A DNA stretch of 64,000 nt from Flammeovirga kamogawensis (GCF_018736065.1 NZ_CP076128.1:372001-436000), one strand, 5' to 3'. Positions 53,744-62,932 are shown, numbered from the stretch's first letter. The notes: generated from the sequence alone by a model not told the origin. Numbers and translations: made by a program.

Positions 53744-55594
53744 ATGTGCAAATTCCTTAAAAGAATTACCTTTTTATTTATATTGATCCATTTTTTCACT
53801 AGTGTGAATGCTCAACATAAGGTATACCCTAAATACTTTGATGCATCAAAGGAAGACCTTGTTTGGGTTGATTCTGTTTGGAATTCTCTATCTGATAACG
53901 AAAAAATTGCTCAATTATTTGTTGTTCCATTTTATTCTCCAAAAAGTTACAACGAAGTAAGTATGTTAGTCAGAAAATATAACGTTGGAGGAGTAATCTT
54001 TTTTAAGGGTAGAGCAGAAGACCAAGTAAATGCAATAAATAGATTAAATGGAATTGCTAAAACACCATTAATATATACTTTAGATGCAGAATGGGGCTTA
54101 GGTATGAGATTGCCAAAAGATGGCATATCTTACCCATATGCAATGACATTAGGAGCGATTGAAAATGACGAGTTAATATATAGAATGACTGAACAAATTT
54201 CTACTCAGTTAAAAAGAGTTGGAGTTAAAGTTAGCTATGGACCAGTTGCAGATTTAAATAATAATCCTCTTAACCCAGTTATTAATTATCGTTCTTTTGG
54301 AGAAAATAAGGAAAGGGTAGCAAAAAAGTCGATTCAGTATATGAGAGGGCTTCAAGATAATAATGTTGTTGCTGTAGCCAAACATTTTCCTGGTCATGGT
54401 GATACAAATATTGATTCTCATAAAGATCTACCAATAATACCTCATTCAGTAAAAAGGTTAGATTCATTAGAACTATATCCTTTTTCAAAATTAATAGAAG
54501 CAGGGGTAGGTGGAGTAATGTCGGCACATTTACAAGTACCCGTTTGGGACGATAAAACCTCCTCTTTATCGCATAAAATTATACAAGAAGTATTAAGAGA
54601 CTCATTGGGTTTTAATGGACTTATTTTTACTGATGGTATCTTGATGGATGCAGTAACAAAGCAATACAAAGGGTATGGAAAAGCTGATGCACAGGCATTA
54701 GTAGCAGGTAATGATGTAATTGAATTTACAAATCATATTGATAAAGCTATAAAAGAAGTGAAAATTCAGATTAATAAAGGAAACTTAACTTGGCATCAGA
54801 TAGATGAAAAAGGTTACCGTATGTTATTAATGAAAAGATGGGTTGGTGCTCATAAGCAAGAAATGTTATCAATATCTCATCTAAACGAAGATTTACATCC
54901 ACTAGAAGCAAACCAATTGATTCAAGAAATTTCTGATGAAGCTGTAACTGTATTAGAGAATAAAAAACAAATTTTACCGTTGAGTGTAAATAGTGGCAAA
55001 ATTGCAATTGTAAATATAGGAGCAAATTATAAAGAAATGTCGAAAGACTTTCGTTCTAAAGGACTAGATGTTTCTAATTTTTTCTTGTCGAAATATGCGA
55101 CTGAAAGTGAGGTTGTTCAATTTACAAAAACATTACAGAAGTACGATGTTATTGTAACACAAGTAGGTGGGCTTTACATGAGTCAGAAAGTAAAAGATAT
55201 TGCTGTTGAACTAACAAATCATAAACCAACGGCAACCATGAAATTCCCCTATGGTATTACTTATTCAACGCTAAAGTATTTTGATATCACAAATAAGTGG
55301 CAGAATCAAATCGTAGTCTTTTTAGGGAATGCTTATACTTTAAGAACCTTTAAAGGAATTGAAAATAGTTCAGGTTTACTTCTTACTTATCAGAATAATC
55401 AAGCATTAAGAAAAGCTGTTTCAAAAGTAATTTTAGGAGAAATACAACCCAAAGGGACATTGCCTGTGACTATTGATAAAAGATTTAAAGAAGGATTAGG
55501 CTTAAAATCTTTTGATGATCATCATGTTAAAAGAGTAAATTCTGAAGAGTTAAACGTACAAGAAGTACCAAAAATTAATAAACAAAATGATTAA
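53744..55594 (+). CDS. GH3 beta-N-acetylhexosaminidase (NagZ-like)
   Basis: 616 residues from the ATG at 53744, which has a proper signal peptide (ITFLFILIHFFTSVNAQ). The GH3 catalytic domain has LDAEWGLGMRL, the NagZ-defining KHFPGHGDT with its catalytic His at about 213-221, and the nucleophile Asp in FTDGILMDAV at about 297. A GH3 C-terminal domain follows. The beta-lactamase domain sometimes fused in Bacteroidota homologues is absent. It should release GlcNAc from peptidoglycan fragments in the periplasm. Its stop overlaps the NamZ-like start by 8 bp. Confidence 0.9.
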   Translation: MCKFLKRITFLFILIHFFTSVNAQHKVYPKYFDASKEDLVWVDSVWNSLSDNEKIAQLFVVPFYSPKSYNEVSMLVRKYNVGGVIFFKGRAEDQVNAINRLNGIAKTPLIYTLDAEWGLGMRLPKDGISYPYAMTLGAIENDELIYRMTEQISTQLKRVGVKVSYGPVADLNNNPLNPVINYRSFGENKERVAKKSIQYMRGLQDNNVVAVAKHFPGHGDTNIDSHKDLPIIPHSVKRLDSLELYPFSKLIEAGVGGVMSAHLQVPVWDDKTSSLSHKIIQEVLRDSLGFNGLIFTDGILMDAVTKQYKGYGKADAQALVAGNDVIEFTNHIDKAIKEVKIQINKGNLTWHQIDEKGYRMLLMKRWVGAHKQEMLSISHLNEDLHPLEANQLIQEISDEAVTVLENKKQILPLSVNSGKIAIVNIGANYKEMSKDFRSKGLDVSNFFLSKYATESEVVQFTKTLQKYDVIVTQVGGLYMSQKVKDIAVELTNHKPTATMKFPYGITYSTLKYFDITNKWQNQIVVFLGNAYTLRTFKGIENSSGLLLTYQNNQALRKAVSKVILGEIQPKGTLPVTIDKRFKEGLGLKSFDDHHVKRVNSEELNVQEVPKINKQND

Positions 55595-56783
55595 AACTAT
55601 AATGCTTTGTATTGCGTGGACATTACTATCATGTACATTAACTGATAAACCCAAAAAGAGTAAGGAATTACCAGAAAGTGCACCAAAAGAAATAATTGTT
55701 GGAGCGGCTCAAACAGAAGCTTATTTGACTTTATTGAAAGATAAAAAAGTGGGTGTACTTGTTAATCAAACATCAACAATAGGCTCTACATATTTGGTTG
55801 ACTCTCTTGTAAATCTAGGTGTAAATATAAAAATGATTTTTGCTCCCGAACATGGTTTTAGAGGTAAGGCAGATGCAGGTGCGCATGTTAAAGATGGTTT
55901 TGATGAAAAAACGGGGATAAAGATCTATTCGATATATGGTAAGAATAAGCGCCCATCTCCAGAGTTATTAAATCAAGTAGATGTTGTGCTATTTGATATT
56001 CAGGATGTTGGTTGTCGTTTTTATACTTACATAAGTTCTATGCACTACATGATGGAAGCCTGTGCAGAGGCAAATAAAAAGCTCATAATCTTAGATAGAC
56101 CAAACCCTAACGGGATGTATATTGATGGACCAGTTTTAAAAAAAGAATTTTCTTCTTTTGTTGGTATGCATGCTATACCAATTCTTCATGGTTTAACAGT
56201 AGGAGAACTCGCTCATATGATTAATGGTGAAAAATGGTTAAGAAACGGAAATGTTTGCGATATAGAAGTGGTAAAAGTAGAGAATTATAACCATAAAATG
56301 ACCTATAGCTTACCTATCAAGCCATCTCCAAATTTGCCTAATGACCAATCGATTAAACTATACCCATCTTTATGCTTTTTTGAAGCAACTCCAGTTAGTA
56401 TTGGTAGAGGAACAGATTTCCCATTCCAAGTAATTGGGTACCCTAACAAAAATTTTGGAGAGTTTACTTTTACTCCTCGATCAATTGAAGGGGCTGCTAC
56501 TAATCCTGTTTTAAAAGGAAAATTATGTTATGGTGAAGATTTAAGAACAGAAGAAGAAGGAGGATTACAGTTAAATTATATTGTTGAGTGGTACAATTTA
56601 TATAAAAAATTTGAAGGTAAATCTGTAATAACAAAAAAGAAGTGGATGGATTTATTATCGGGTACAGATGCTTTACGTTTAGCAATTGAAGAAGGACAAA
56701 CTGAAGATCAGATTAAAAAATCTTGGGAATTAGAGCTTCAAAAGTATAAAGAAATGAGAGCAAAATACCTTATTTACGATTGA
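55587..56783 (+). CDS. namZ: NamZ-like exo-beta-N-acetylmuramidase (DUF1343)
   Basis: 398 residues with a lipoprotein signal (WTLLSC, Cys16). The DUF1343/GH171 pattern is clear: VGVLVNQTSTIG, FAPEHGFRGKADAG, VVLFDIQDVGCRFYTYISSM, DRPNPNGMYIDGPV and ATPVSIGRGTDFPFQVIGYP. NamZ of Bacillus subtilis is an exo-N-acetylmuramidase that works with NagZ. The 8-bp overlap with a GH3 gene supports the same pairing here: NagZ removes GlcNAc and NamZ removes MurNAc from the same chain end. Confidence 0.93.
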   Translation: MIKTIMLCIAWTLLSCTLTDKPKKSKELPESAPKEIIVGAAQTEAYLTLLKDKKVGVLVNQTSTIGSTYLVDSLVNLGVNIKMIFAPEHGFRGKADAGAHVKDGFDEKTGIKIYSIYGKNKRPSPELLNQVDVVLFDIQDVGCRFYTYISSMHYMMEACAEANKKLIILDRPNPNGMYIDGPVLKKEFSSFVGMHAIPILHGLTVGELAHMINGEKWLRNGNVCDIEVVKVENYNHKMTYSLPIKPSPNLPNDQSIKLYPSLCFFEATPVSIGRGTDFPFQVIGYPNKNFGEFTFTPRSIEGAATNPVLKGKLCYGEDLRTEEEGGLQLNYIVEWYNLYKKFEGKSVITKKKWMDLLSGTDALRLAIEEGQTEDQIKKSWELELQKYKEMRAKYLIYD

Positions 56784-56899
56784 TATTTGTTGAAATGTTA
56801 GATTTAATCAAACAACTGATTTATATTTAAGTGAGCTATTGTTATGGCCAACTATGACTCTCTTATATTATTGCTAAACATATTACTAACTTTTTTACT

Positions 56900-58126
56900 A
56901 TGAATAATGTTGATATGGATCTTAGACTCCAAAAAGACCCGTTAGCAGATGAAACAATACGACTAATTATTGAAGAAGAAGGGATTGACAGAGTGAATCA
57001 GATCCTTGTAGAATTAATTAGTAGCAAAGAAATTCCCGAAATAAAGAACATTTCTTTACAAAACTATTTCATGGAGTCTCAAAAATTCATTCACGACTTA
57101 GATGAAGACCTTATAAAACAAGGACAAGATTTTTTTGAGAAACATGGCCCAGGTTTATCTGCTATGCTATTATGTAAATCATTACCTGCAACTTATGCTT
57201 GTGCTAATGGTGCAGAAGTGGTGTATAGAACAGGGCAGTTTATGGCATCAAAAAACCAAGGGTTAGCTCCATTTACTAAGAGGTTAATGGAAACGGCACA
57301 GTTTGTAATTAATGTAATGTCGGAGGGTGGTTTAAATAAATCCTCAAAAGGAATTATCAGTGCCCAAAAAGTGCGTTTAATGCATGCTGCAATACGTTAC
57401 TATTTACAGAAGAATCATAAAAAAGGGCACCATCATCATGTTTGGGATACGGAGAAATTAGGAGAACCAATTAATCAAGAAGATATGTTGGGAACCCTCC
57501 TTTCATTTTCAGTTTTTCCAATTCAAGGTTTAGAAAAATTGGGAGTAACCGTATCACCTCAAGAGAAAAAAGCTTACTTATATACATGGACTGTTGTTGG
57601 TAAGATTTTAGGTGTTCATCCTGATATAATCCCTGCTACATTTGAAGAAGGAGAAATATTAGGTCAGAAGATCTTAGATGAACAAAAAGCCCCTTCAGAA
57701 GCTGGACATAAACTTACTGAAGCTTGTGTGGAATTTTTAAAAGCTGTAATACCAGGCGAAGAATTTGATGGTTTCCCAGAAGCCTTTATGAGATTTTTAT
57801 TAGGAGATGACCTAGCTGATATTGTAGGATTAGATAAACATAGCTCTACAAAATCAACTTTAGTGATAAAAGCAGTGTGTAAAGTATTTCAAATTGCAGA
57901 TCATCAAAAAGATGAATCAAAACTTATTTGTGCTATATCGGAAAGATTTAATATGCTTATTCTCCAAGGTGTACTTAATTATTTCTATAAAGGACAATCT
58001 GTTGAATTTACAATACCACCATCTTTAAGAAAGAAATGGAAAATTGATAATCAACCTACTTGGAAAGAGATCATATCATCTCCGTCACTTTTTAACTTCA
58101 GACTTAGCTTACAAAAACATAACTAA
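56900..58126 (+). CDS. MpaB/latex-clearing (DUF2236) family oxygenase
   Basis: 408 residues, mostly helical, no signal peptide. It matches the family of fungal MpaB and bacterial rubber oxygenases: SLPATYACANGAEVVYRTGQF near residue 95, the haem-region RLMHAAIRYYL (His162), NQEDMLGTLLSFS near 192 and a Trp-rich helix YTWTVVGKILGVHPD. A run of four His at 177-180 is probably incidental. MpaB cleaves a polyprenyl chain and Lcp cleaves polyisoprene; the substrate here is unknown. It lies 14 nt before a putative terpene cyclase, with which it is surely co-transcribed. Confidence 0.82.
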   Translation: MNNVDMDLRLQKDPLADETIRLIIEEEGIDRVNQILVELISSKEIPEIKNISLQNYFMESQKFIHDLDEDLIKQGQDFFEKHGPGLSAMLLCKSLPATYACANGAEVVYRTGQFMASKNQGLAPFTKRLMETAQFVINVMSEGGLNKSSKGIISAQKVRLMHAAIRYYLQKNHKKGHHHHVWDTEKLGEPINQEDMLGTLLSFSVFPIQGLEKLGVTVSPQEKKAYLYTWTVVGKILGVHPDIIPATFEEGEILGQKILDEQKAPSEAGHKLTEACVEFLKAVIPGEEFDGFPEAFMRFLLGDDLADIVGLDKHSSTKSTLVIKAVCKVFQIADHQKDESKLICAISERFNMLILQGVLNYFYKGQSVEFTIPPSLRKKWKIDNQPTWKEIISSPSLFNFRLSLQKHN

Positions 58127-58140
58127 AAACTATTCAGAAA

Positions 58141-58860
58141 ATGGACTTTATTAAGGAATATATTAATCTTTCAGACTATACAGTTACACAGCAAGTTTTA
58201 TTTTTTCTAGATGCAATATTTTGGGCAGTAACTTACATTCTAGTTATTTATAACGCTATTAAATACAAATTTTTTGGTATTCCAATAGAAGCAGCTGTAG
58301 CAAATGTTGCTTGGGAATTACTATTCAGTACTGTGTTTACAACTAATTTAGGAGTACTCTTTGTATGGGGTATTCGCTTATGGTTAATTACAGATGCTGT
58401 TATGCTTTTTTACCTTCATAAATATGGTAGAAAACAAGTTAGAGTTCCTTTTATCTTTAAGAATTTTAATTGGGTAACAAGTGTAGGTTTTGTATTGTGG
58501 GGACTTGTAATATATGGTTTTGTAATGCAATACGGCGACCCAATTGGTGCAGGTACAGGGTATATATTGAATATTATCATGTCTACATTATTTATCTTTT
58601 TAATACTTGCTCATCCAGAAGAAAAAGCATTAAGTTTTTCGATTGCAATGTGGAAAGGTTTCGGGACTGTATTTGTAGGCGTTGGGATTTTCTTAGGAGA
58701 AGAATCTTCTCAGTTTGTTGTGATTATAGCTGCTATTACTTTTGCTCTTGATATGTTTTATGGTTGGTTAACCTTAAATAAGGAAAAGATTATAGAATGG
58801 AAAAAAGAAGAGATTAAAAGTAAGGTAAAAATCGAAGTTGAAGAAGAAGTAGGAGTATGA
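58141..58860 (+). CDS. putative transmembrane terpene cyclase (Pyr4/PaxB-like)
   Basis: 239 residues with seven predicted membrane helices (about 19-40, 49-70, 72-93, 110-131, 138-158, 164-185 and 190-212) and a charged C-terminal tail. The helix-2 text NVAWEL has Glu59, helix 3 has RLWLITD and helix 7 has ALDMFYGW with Asp204. In Pyr4-type fungal cyclases a Glu in an NxAWE segment and an Asp in the last helix are the catalytic acids (E63 and D218 in Pyr4). The size and topology match. I inferred this from memory of the family, with no alignment. A bacterial protein of the same shape but another function is possible. Confidence 0.5.
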   Translation: MDFIKEYINLSDYTVTQQVLFFLDAIFWAVTYILVIYNAIKYKFFGIPIEAAVANVAWELLFSTVFTTNLGVLFVWGIRLWLITDAVMLFYLHKYGRKQVRVPFIFKNFNWVTSVGFVLWGLVIYGFVMQYGDPIGAGTGYILNIIMSTLFIFLILAHPEEKALSFSIAMWKGFGTVFVGVGIFLGEESSQFVVIIAAITFALDMFYGWLTLNKEKIIEWKKEEIKSKVKIEVEEEVGV

Positions 58861-60950
58861 GAAATACATTGAATTATTCAATTTACTTAATTATTATTTT
58901 CCTTTTTATTTCATTTGAGAGGGTTGAGGATTCTATAGCTAAAAATAATGATACACCATTGTATAGTTATAGTAATTTCTTGATTTATGAATCAGAAGAA
59001 GATCATTTAATAGATGTTGTACAGCATACTTCATCTTTCGAACTATACTCTTTTAATAAAGTAAAACCTGGAAGATCACAATATTGGATAAAATTTGATG
59101 TAGAAAAATATTCAGCTGATCCTTTACAACTTCAATTGGTTTACAGTCGATTTGATCATTTAGAACTTTACAGGTCATTCGATAATAAGACTTTTGAGAA
59201 GGTTGGAGAAGGAGGGATTCTATTTGATAATGATTTAAAGAAAAAGATTTATAGAGGGTATTCTTATTTTCCTATCTCATTAGGTGATAAAAATATTGCT
59301 CATTACTATTTGAAATGTAATAATGATGATAAACCATTTTTTGAATTTCAAGCAGTACCAAAAGATCTTGTCTTAGAAGAAACTGCCAAAATAGATCAGA
59401 AAATCGATTCTTTAGATTTAATTCTCTATTTATTTATAGGTGCAGTTTCTTTAATGATTCTCTATAACTTTTGTCTTTACTTTATGGTGAAAGATAAAGG
59501 GTATATCTATTATGCTTTGCATGCTTCAGCAGTGTTAATTTTTAATTATTGTTTCTCAGGTAAAATTATTTTTCACTTAGAGAATGCAGAATATTTTCAA
59601 CAAATAATTCATTGGTCAGGATTTACTGCTGCTGCATTATTTTTGATTTTTGGGCAGTATATTTTAAATGTTAGGAGCAAGTACAGTAATTTATATACAA
59701 TTTTAAATATTGTGATTGTTGGACTAATGATCTTAAATGTTTTCGTTTACTTTGAATGGTATTTTGTTGTTACCCCTCTAGGGACAGTTCTAATAAATGC
59801 AACATATTTACCTTTGATTTACATAGCTAAAAGAGAAAAATCATTTAGTATAACAGCAAAGTTCTTTTATTATGGAATTCTTATAAATTTTGTATTTATA
59901 ACATTACACATCTTTCAAACTTTTGATCTACTTCCTGTACTTTTTGGGTACAAAAATGTATCGGCTTTGCTGATAGGTTCTGGTTTAGAACAAATGATAT
60001 TTTCTTTAAGTTTAGGTGCTAAAATTACAGATTCTCAAGCAAAAGTGAGAAAGTTAATGATGGAGCAAAATGTAATGCTAGAGAATGAAGTATCAAAAAG
60101 AACTAAGGATTTATTAGAAGCTAAAGAAGAGGTGGAAATACAAAATGAGACTTTGTCAGAGATGAATTCTCGTTTAGGTAAACAGCATGATAATATTAAA
60201 TCAAGTATTAATTATGCAAAGAAAATTCAAGATGCTTCATTACCTACAATAAAGAATATCGGAAAATACGTCAATGATTTTTCAGTATTACATATCCCAC
60301 GAGATACGGTTTCTGGAGATTTTTATTGGTTTAAACAAGTCCGTAATAAAACTATTGTTATTGTTGGTGATTGTACTGGTCATGGGGTTCCAGGTGCTTT
60401 AATGAGTATTCTAGCTATTCAGAAGATTGAAACGATTGTTTCTACTTTAGAAGATATTAAGCCCTCCGTTATATTAGAACAGTTAGATCAAGAGATAAGG
60501 TACGCCTTAAATCAAAAATCATCTCATTTGAATGATGGTATGGATGCTGTGGTCTGTGTAATTGATGATCAGAAAAAAGAAATAGAATATGCAGGAGCAA
60601 AAAATCCTCTTGTTATTATTCAAGAAGATGAAATGAAAGTATTCAAAGGATCAAGAAACTCTATAGGAGGGAATCTTAACTTTTTAGAAGACCCGTTTAA
60701 AGATCAGACGATTTCATATAAAGAATGTCCAATTACTATGTATATGTATTCTGATGGGTATCAAGATCAATTTGGTGCTAATGGTAAGAAATTTATGCCC
60801 AAACGATTTAAGAAATTATTACTAGATATTTCGAAATACAATCATATCCAACAAGAAAAGATATTATACAGCGAATTGAATAAATGGACTAATAATGGAA
60901 AGATTGAGCAGATTGACGATATTTTAGTTTTTGGAATGAGTTTGGAATAA
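58857..60950 (+). CDS. 7TMR-DISM sensor with SpoIIE-type PP2C phosphatase
   Basis: 697 residues. A signal-like N-terminal helix is followed by a periplasmic 7TMR-DISMED2-like beta domain (about 35-165), seven transmembrane helices (about 185-400), a coiled coil (MLENEVSKRTKDLLEAKEEVEIQ) and a SpoIIE/PP2C domain (about 470-695) with TVSGDFYWF, VGDCTGHGVPGALMS and NDGMDAVVC. It should sense an extracellular ligand and dephosphorylate a protein, probably an anti-sigma antagonist. Its ATG overlaps the preceding stop (ATGA), so it is translationally coupled to the cyclase-like gene. Confidence 0.9.
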   Translation: MRNTLNYSIYLIIIFLFISFERVEDSIAKNNDTPLYSYSNFLIYESEEDHLIDVVQHTSSFELYSFNKVKPGRSQYWIKFDVEKYSADPLQLQLVYSRFDHLELYRSFDNKTFEKVGEGGILFDNDLKKKIYRGYSYFPISLGDKNIAHYYLKCNNDDKPFFEFQAVPKDLVLEETAKIDQKIDSLDLILYLFIGAVSLMILYNFCLYFMVKDKGYIYYALHASAVLIFNYCFSGKIIFHLENAEYFQQIIHWSGFTAAALFLIFGQYILNVRSKYSNLYTILNIVIVGLMILNVFVYFEWYFVVTPLGTVLINATYLPLIYIAKREKSFSITAKFFYYGILINFVFITLHIFQTFDLLPVLFGYKNVSALLIGSGLEQMIFSLSLGAKITDSQAKVRKLMMEQNVMLENEVSKRTKDLLEAKEEVEIQNETLSEMNSRLGKQHDNIKSSINYAKKIQDASLPTIKNIGKYVNDFSVLHIPRDTVSGDFYWFKQVRNKTIVIVGDCTGHGVPGALMSILAIQKIETIVSTLEDIKPSVILEQLDQEIRYALNQKSSHLNDGMDAVVCVIDDQKKEIEYAGAKNPLVIIQEDEMKVFKGSRNSIGGNLNFLEDPFKDQTISYKECPITMYMYSDGYQDQFGANGKKFMPKRFKKLLLDISKYNHIQQEKILYSELNKWTNNGKIEQIDDILVFGMSLE

Positions 60951-61110
60951 TTTTTTTCATTGAAAAATCTTATTTTAACCTTTTTTTAGTCCGTATTAAA
61001 ATAAGACAATTTATTTGATTGTTGTTAACAAAAAAGGATAGATCTATTTTTATGATGACCGTATAATTTACCATACAAAGAAAATTATAACATTATAAAA
61101 ATACATCATC

Positions 61111-61809
61111 ATGAATTATACAGCAGAAATTCAAGGCATGTGTCCATTGGCTCAAATGGGGGGTAATGCACATAGAAATGCACCAATTCCAGTCGAAGGT
61201 AGAATGGTTCACGCAAAAGACGTTTACGATATTTCTGGTTTATCTCATGGTGTTGGAACTTGTGCTCCTCAGCAAGGGGCATCTAAGTTAACTATAAATG
61301 TTAAAAATGGAATTATAGAAGAAGCATTAATTGAAACAGTAGGATGTTCAGGAATGACGCATTCAGCTGCGATGGCATCAGAAATTTTGCCAGGAAAAAC
61401 AATTATGGAAGCTTTAAATACTGACCTTGTTTGTGATGCTATTAATGTAGCAATGAAAGAAATTTTCTCGCAATTTGTTTATGGTAGAACACAATCTGCA
61501 TTTTCAGAAGATGGATTACCAATAGGAGCGGGTCTTGAAGATTTAGGTAAAGGATTAAGAAGCCAAGTTGGTACTACTTATGGTACTAGAGCTAAAGGTG
61601 TAAGATATTTAGAAGTAGCTGAGGGTTATGTTACAAGATTAGCTATTGATGAAAATGATGAAGTGATCGGGTATGAATTTGTTCACTTAGGTAAAATGAT
61701 GGAAATGGTCCAAAAAGGATTAGATGCTAATGAAGCTATGGAAAAAGCGAAAGGCAATTATGGACGTTTTGATGAGGCAGAAAGGTACATCGATCCACGT
61801 CACCAATAA
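61111..61809 (+). CDS. IscU-like iron-sulphur scaffold protein (GGGtGRT partner)
   Basis: 232 residues. The middle region resembles IscU/NifU-N: GVGTCAPQQGASKLTINVKNGIIEEALIETVGCSGMTHSAAMASEILPGKTIMEAL. Cys51, Cys79 and Cys108 fall roughly where IscU has its three cluster ligands. The C-terminal half (from about residue 125) is specific to this family and contains GTTYGTRAKGVRYLEVAEGYV. The gene precedes a GGGtGRT protein gene by 47 nt. The pairing recurs in Clostridia and Bacteroidota as far as I recall. Cluster binding is not proven. Confidence 0.78.
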   Translation: MNYTAEIQGMCPLAQMGGNAHRNAPIPVEGRMVHAKDVYDISGLSHGVGTCAPQQGASKLTINVKNGIIEEALIETVGCSGMTHSAAMASEILPGKTIMEALNTDLVCDAINVAMKEIFSQFVYGRTQSAFSEDGLPIGAGLEDLGKGLRSQVGTTYGTRAKGVRYLEVAEGYVTRLAIDENDEVIGYEFVHLGKMMEMVQKGLDANEAMEKAKGNYGRFDEAERYIDPRHQ

Positions 61810-61832
61810 AAATTCCATTATCAAAAATATTT

Positions 61833-61840
61833 TACCACAT
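61833..61840 (+). promoter_or_regulatory. TACCACAT leader motif before the GGGtGRT gene
   Basis: Same core as in the hutH and hutU leaders, 16 nt before the ATG at 61857, again without a Shine-Dalgarno site. Confidence 0.3.
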
Positions 61841-61856
61841 TAAAAAAATTACAATC

Positions 61857-62867
61857 ATGGCTTTATTTGAAGGATACGAAAGAAGAATAGACAAAATTGA
61901 AGAAGTTCTTAAAGAATATAATTTTGAGTCTTTAGAAGCAGCAAGAAAATATGTTGAAGAGCATGGTGTTGATGTTTACAATATTGTTACTGAAACTCAA
62001 CCTATTGCTTTTGAAAATGCAAAATGGGCTTATATATTGGGTGCTGCAATAGCAATTAGAAAGGGCTTAACTAAAGCTACTGATATTGCGGCTGTTTTAG
62101 GTGAAGGTATTCAAGCTTTTTGTATACCAGGGTCTGTTGCAGACCAAAGAAAAGTAGGAATTGGACATGGTAATCTTGCAGCAAGATTATTACATGAAGA
62201 AACAAACTGTTTTGCATTCTTAGCAGGACATGAATCTTTTGCTGCTGCAGAAGGAGCAATTAAAATTGCATTATCTGCAAATAAAGTAAGAACAAACCCT
62301 CTAAGAGTTATTTTAAATGGTTTAGGAAAAGATGCAGCTTATTTAATCTCAAGAATTAATGGTTTTACGTATGTGAAAACTCAATATGATTACCAAACAG
62401 GAGATTTAAATATTGTAGAAGAACGTCGTTTTTCTAAAGGACCAAGAGGAACAGTTAAATGTTATGGTGCAGATGATGTACGTGAAGGTGTATCAATTAT
62501 GCATTTAGAAGATGTTGATGTTTCTATTACTGGTAATTCAACAAACCCTACTCGTTTTCAACATCCTGTAGCTGGTACATATAAAAAAGAGAGATTAGAA
62601 GAGGGTAAAAAGTACTTCTCTGTAGCATCTGGCGGAGGTACAGGGCGTACTCTTCACCCAGACAATGTTGGAGCAGGACCTGCTTCTTACGGAATGACAG
62701 ATACAATGGGTAGAATGCACTCGGATGCACAATTTGCTGGTTCATCTTCTGTTCCTGCACACGTAGAAATGATGGGACTTATTGGTATGGGTAATAATCC
62801 AATGGTTGGAGCATCTGTTGCAGTAGCTGTAGCTTTACAAGAAGCCTTATCAGCTGAATTAGTTTAG
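61857..62867 (+). CDS. GGGtGRT family protein
   Basis: 336 residues. The name-giving motif ASGGGTGRTLHPD lies near residue 260, followed by GPASYGMTDTMGRMHSDAQFAGSSSVPAHVEMMGLIGMGNNPMVGASVAVAVALQ in the family's conserved end. A long N-terminal helical domain comes first (YERRIDKIEEVLKEYNF). The function is unknown; no catalytic motif of a known enzyme is visible, but the Gly-rich and His/Ser-rich segments suggest a binding site. It follows an IscU-like gene, so an iron-sulphur link is possible. Confidence 0.88.
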   Translation: MALFEGYERRIDKIEEVLKEYNFESLEAARKYVEEHGVDVYNIVTETQPIAFENAKWAYILGAAIAIRKGLTKATDIAAVLGEGIQAFCIPGSVADQRKVGIGHGNLAARLLHEETNCFAFLAGHESFAAAEGAIKIALSANKVRTNPLRVILNGLGKDAAYLISRINGFTYVKTQYDYQTGDLNIVEERRFSKGPRGTVKCYGADDVREGVSIMHLEDVDVSITGNSTNPTRFQHPVAGTYKKERLEEGKKYFSVASGGGTGRTLHPDNVGAGPASYGMTDTMGRMHSDAQFAGSSSVPAHVEMMGLIGMGNNPMVGASVAVAVALQEALSAELV

Positions 62868-62889
62868 TTGATTATCATATAGTTTAACA

Positions 62890-62928
62890 AAAAAGCCACT
62901 TTTAACATTGAGTTAAGAGTGGCTTTTT
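62890..62928. terminator. bidirectional terminator after the GGGtGRT gene
   Basis: AAAAAGCCACTTTTAAC pairs with GTTAAGAGTGGCTTTTT (one mismatch), with A and T tracts on either side. It sits between convergent genes and can serve both. Confidence 0.9.
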
Positions 62929-62932
62929 AATT

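Noticed and set aside
57424-57444. Run of four His in the MpaB-like protein as a metal-binding tag
   Set aside because: It lies in a charged loop (KKGHHHHVW) outside the family core and is too short to assign a role.
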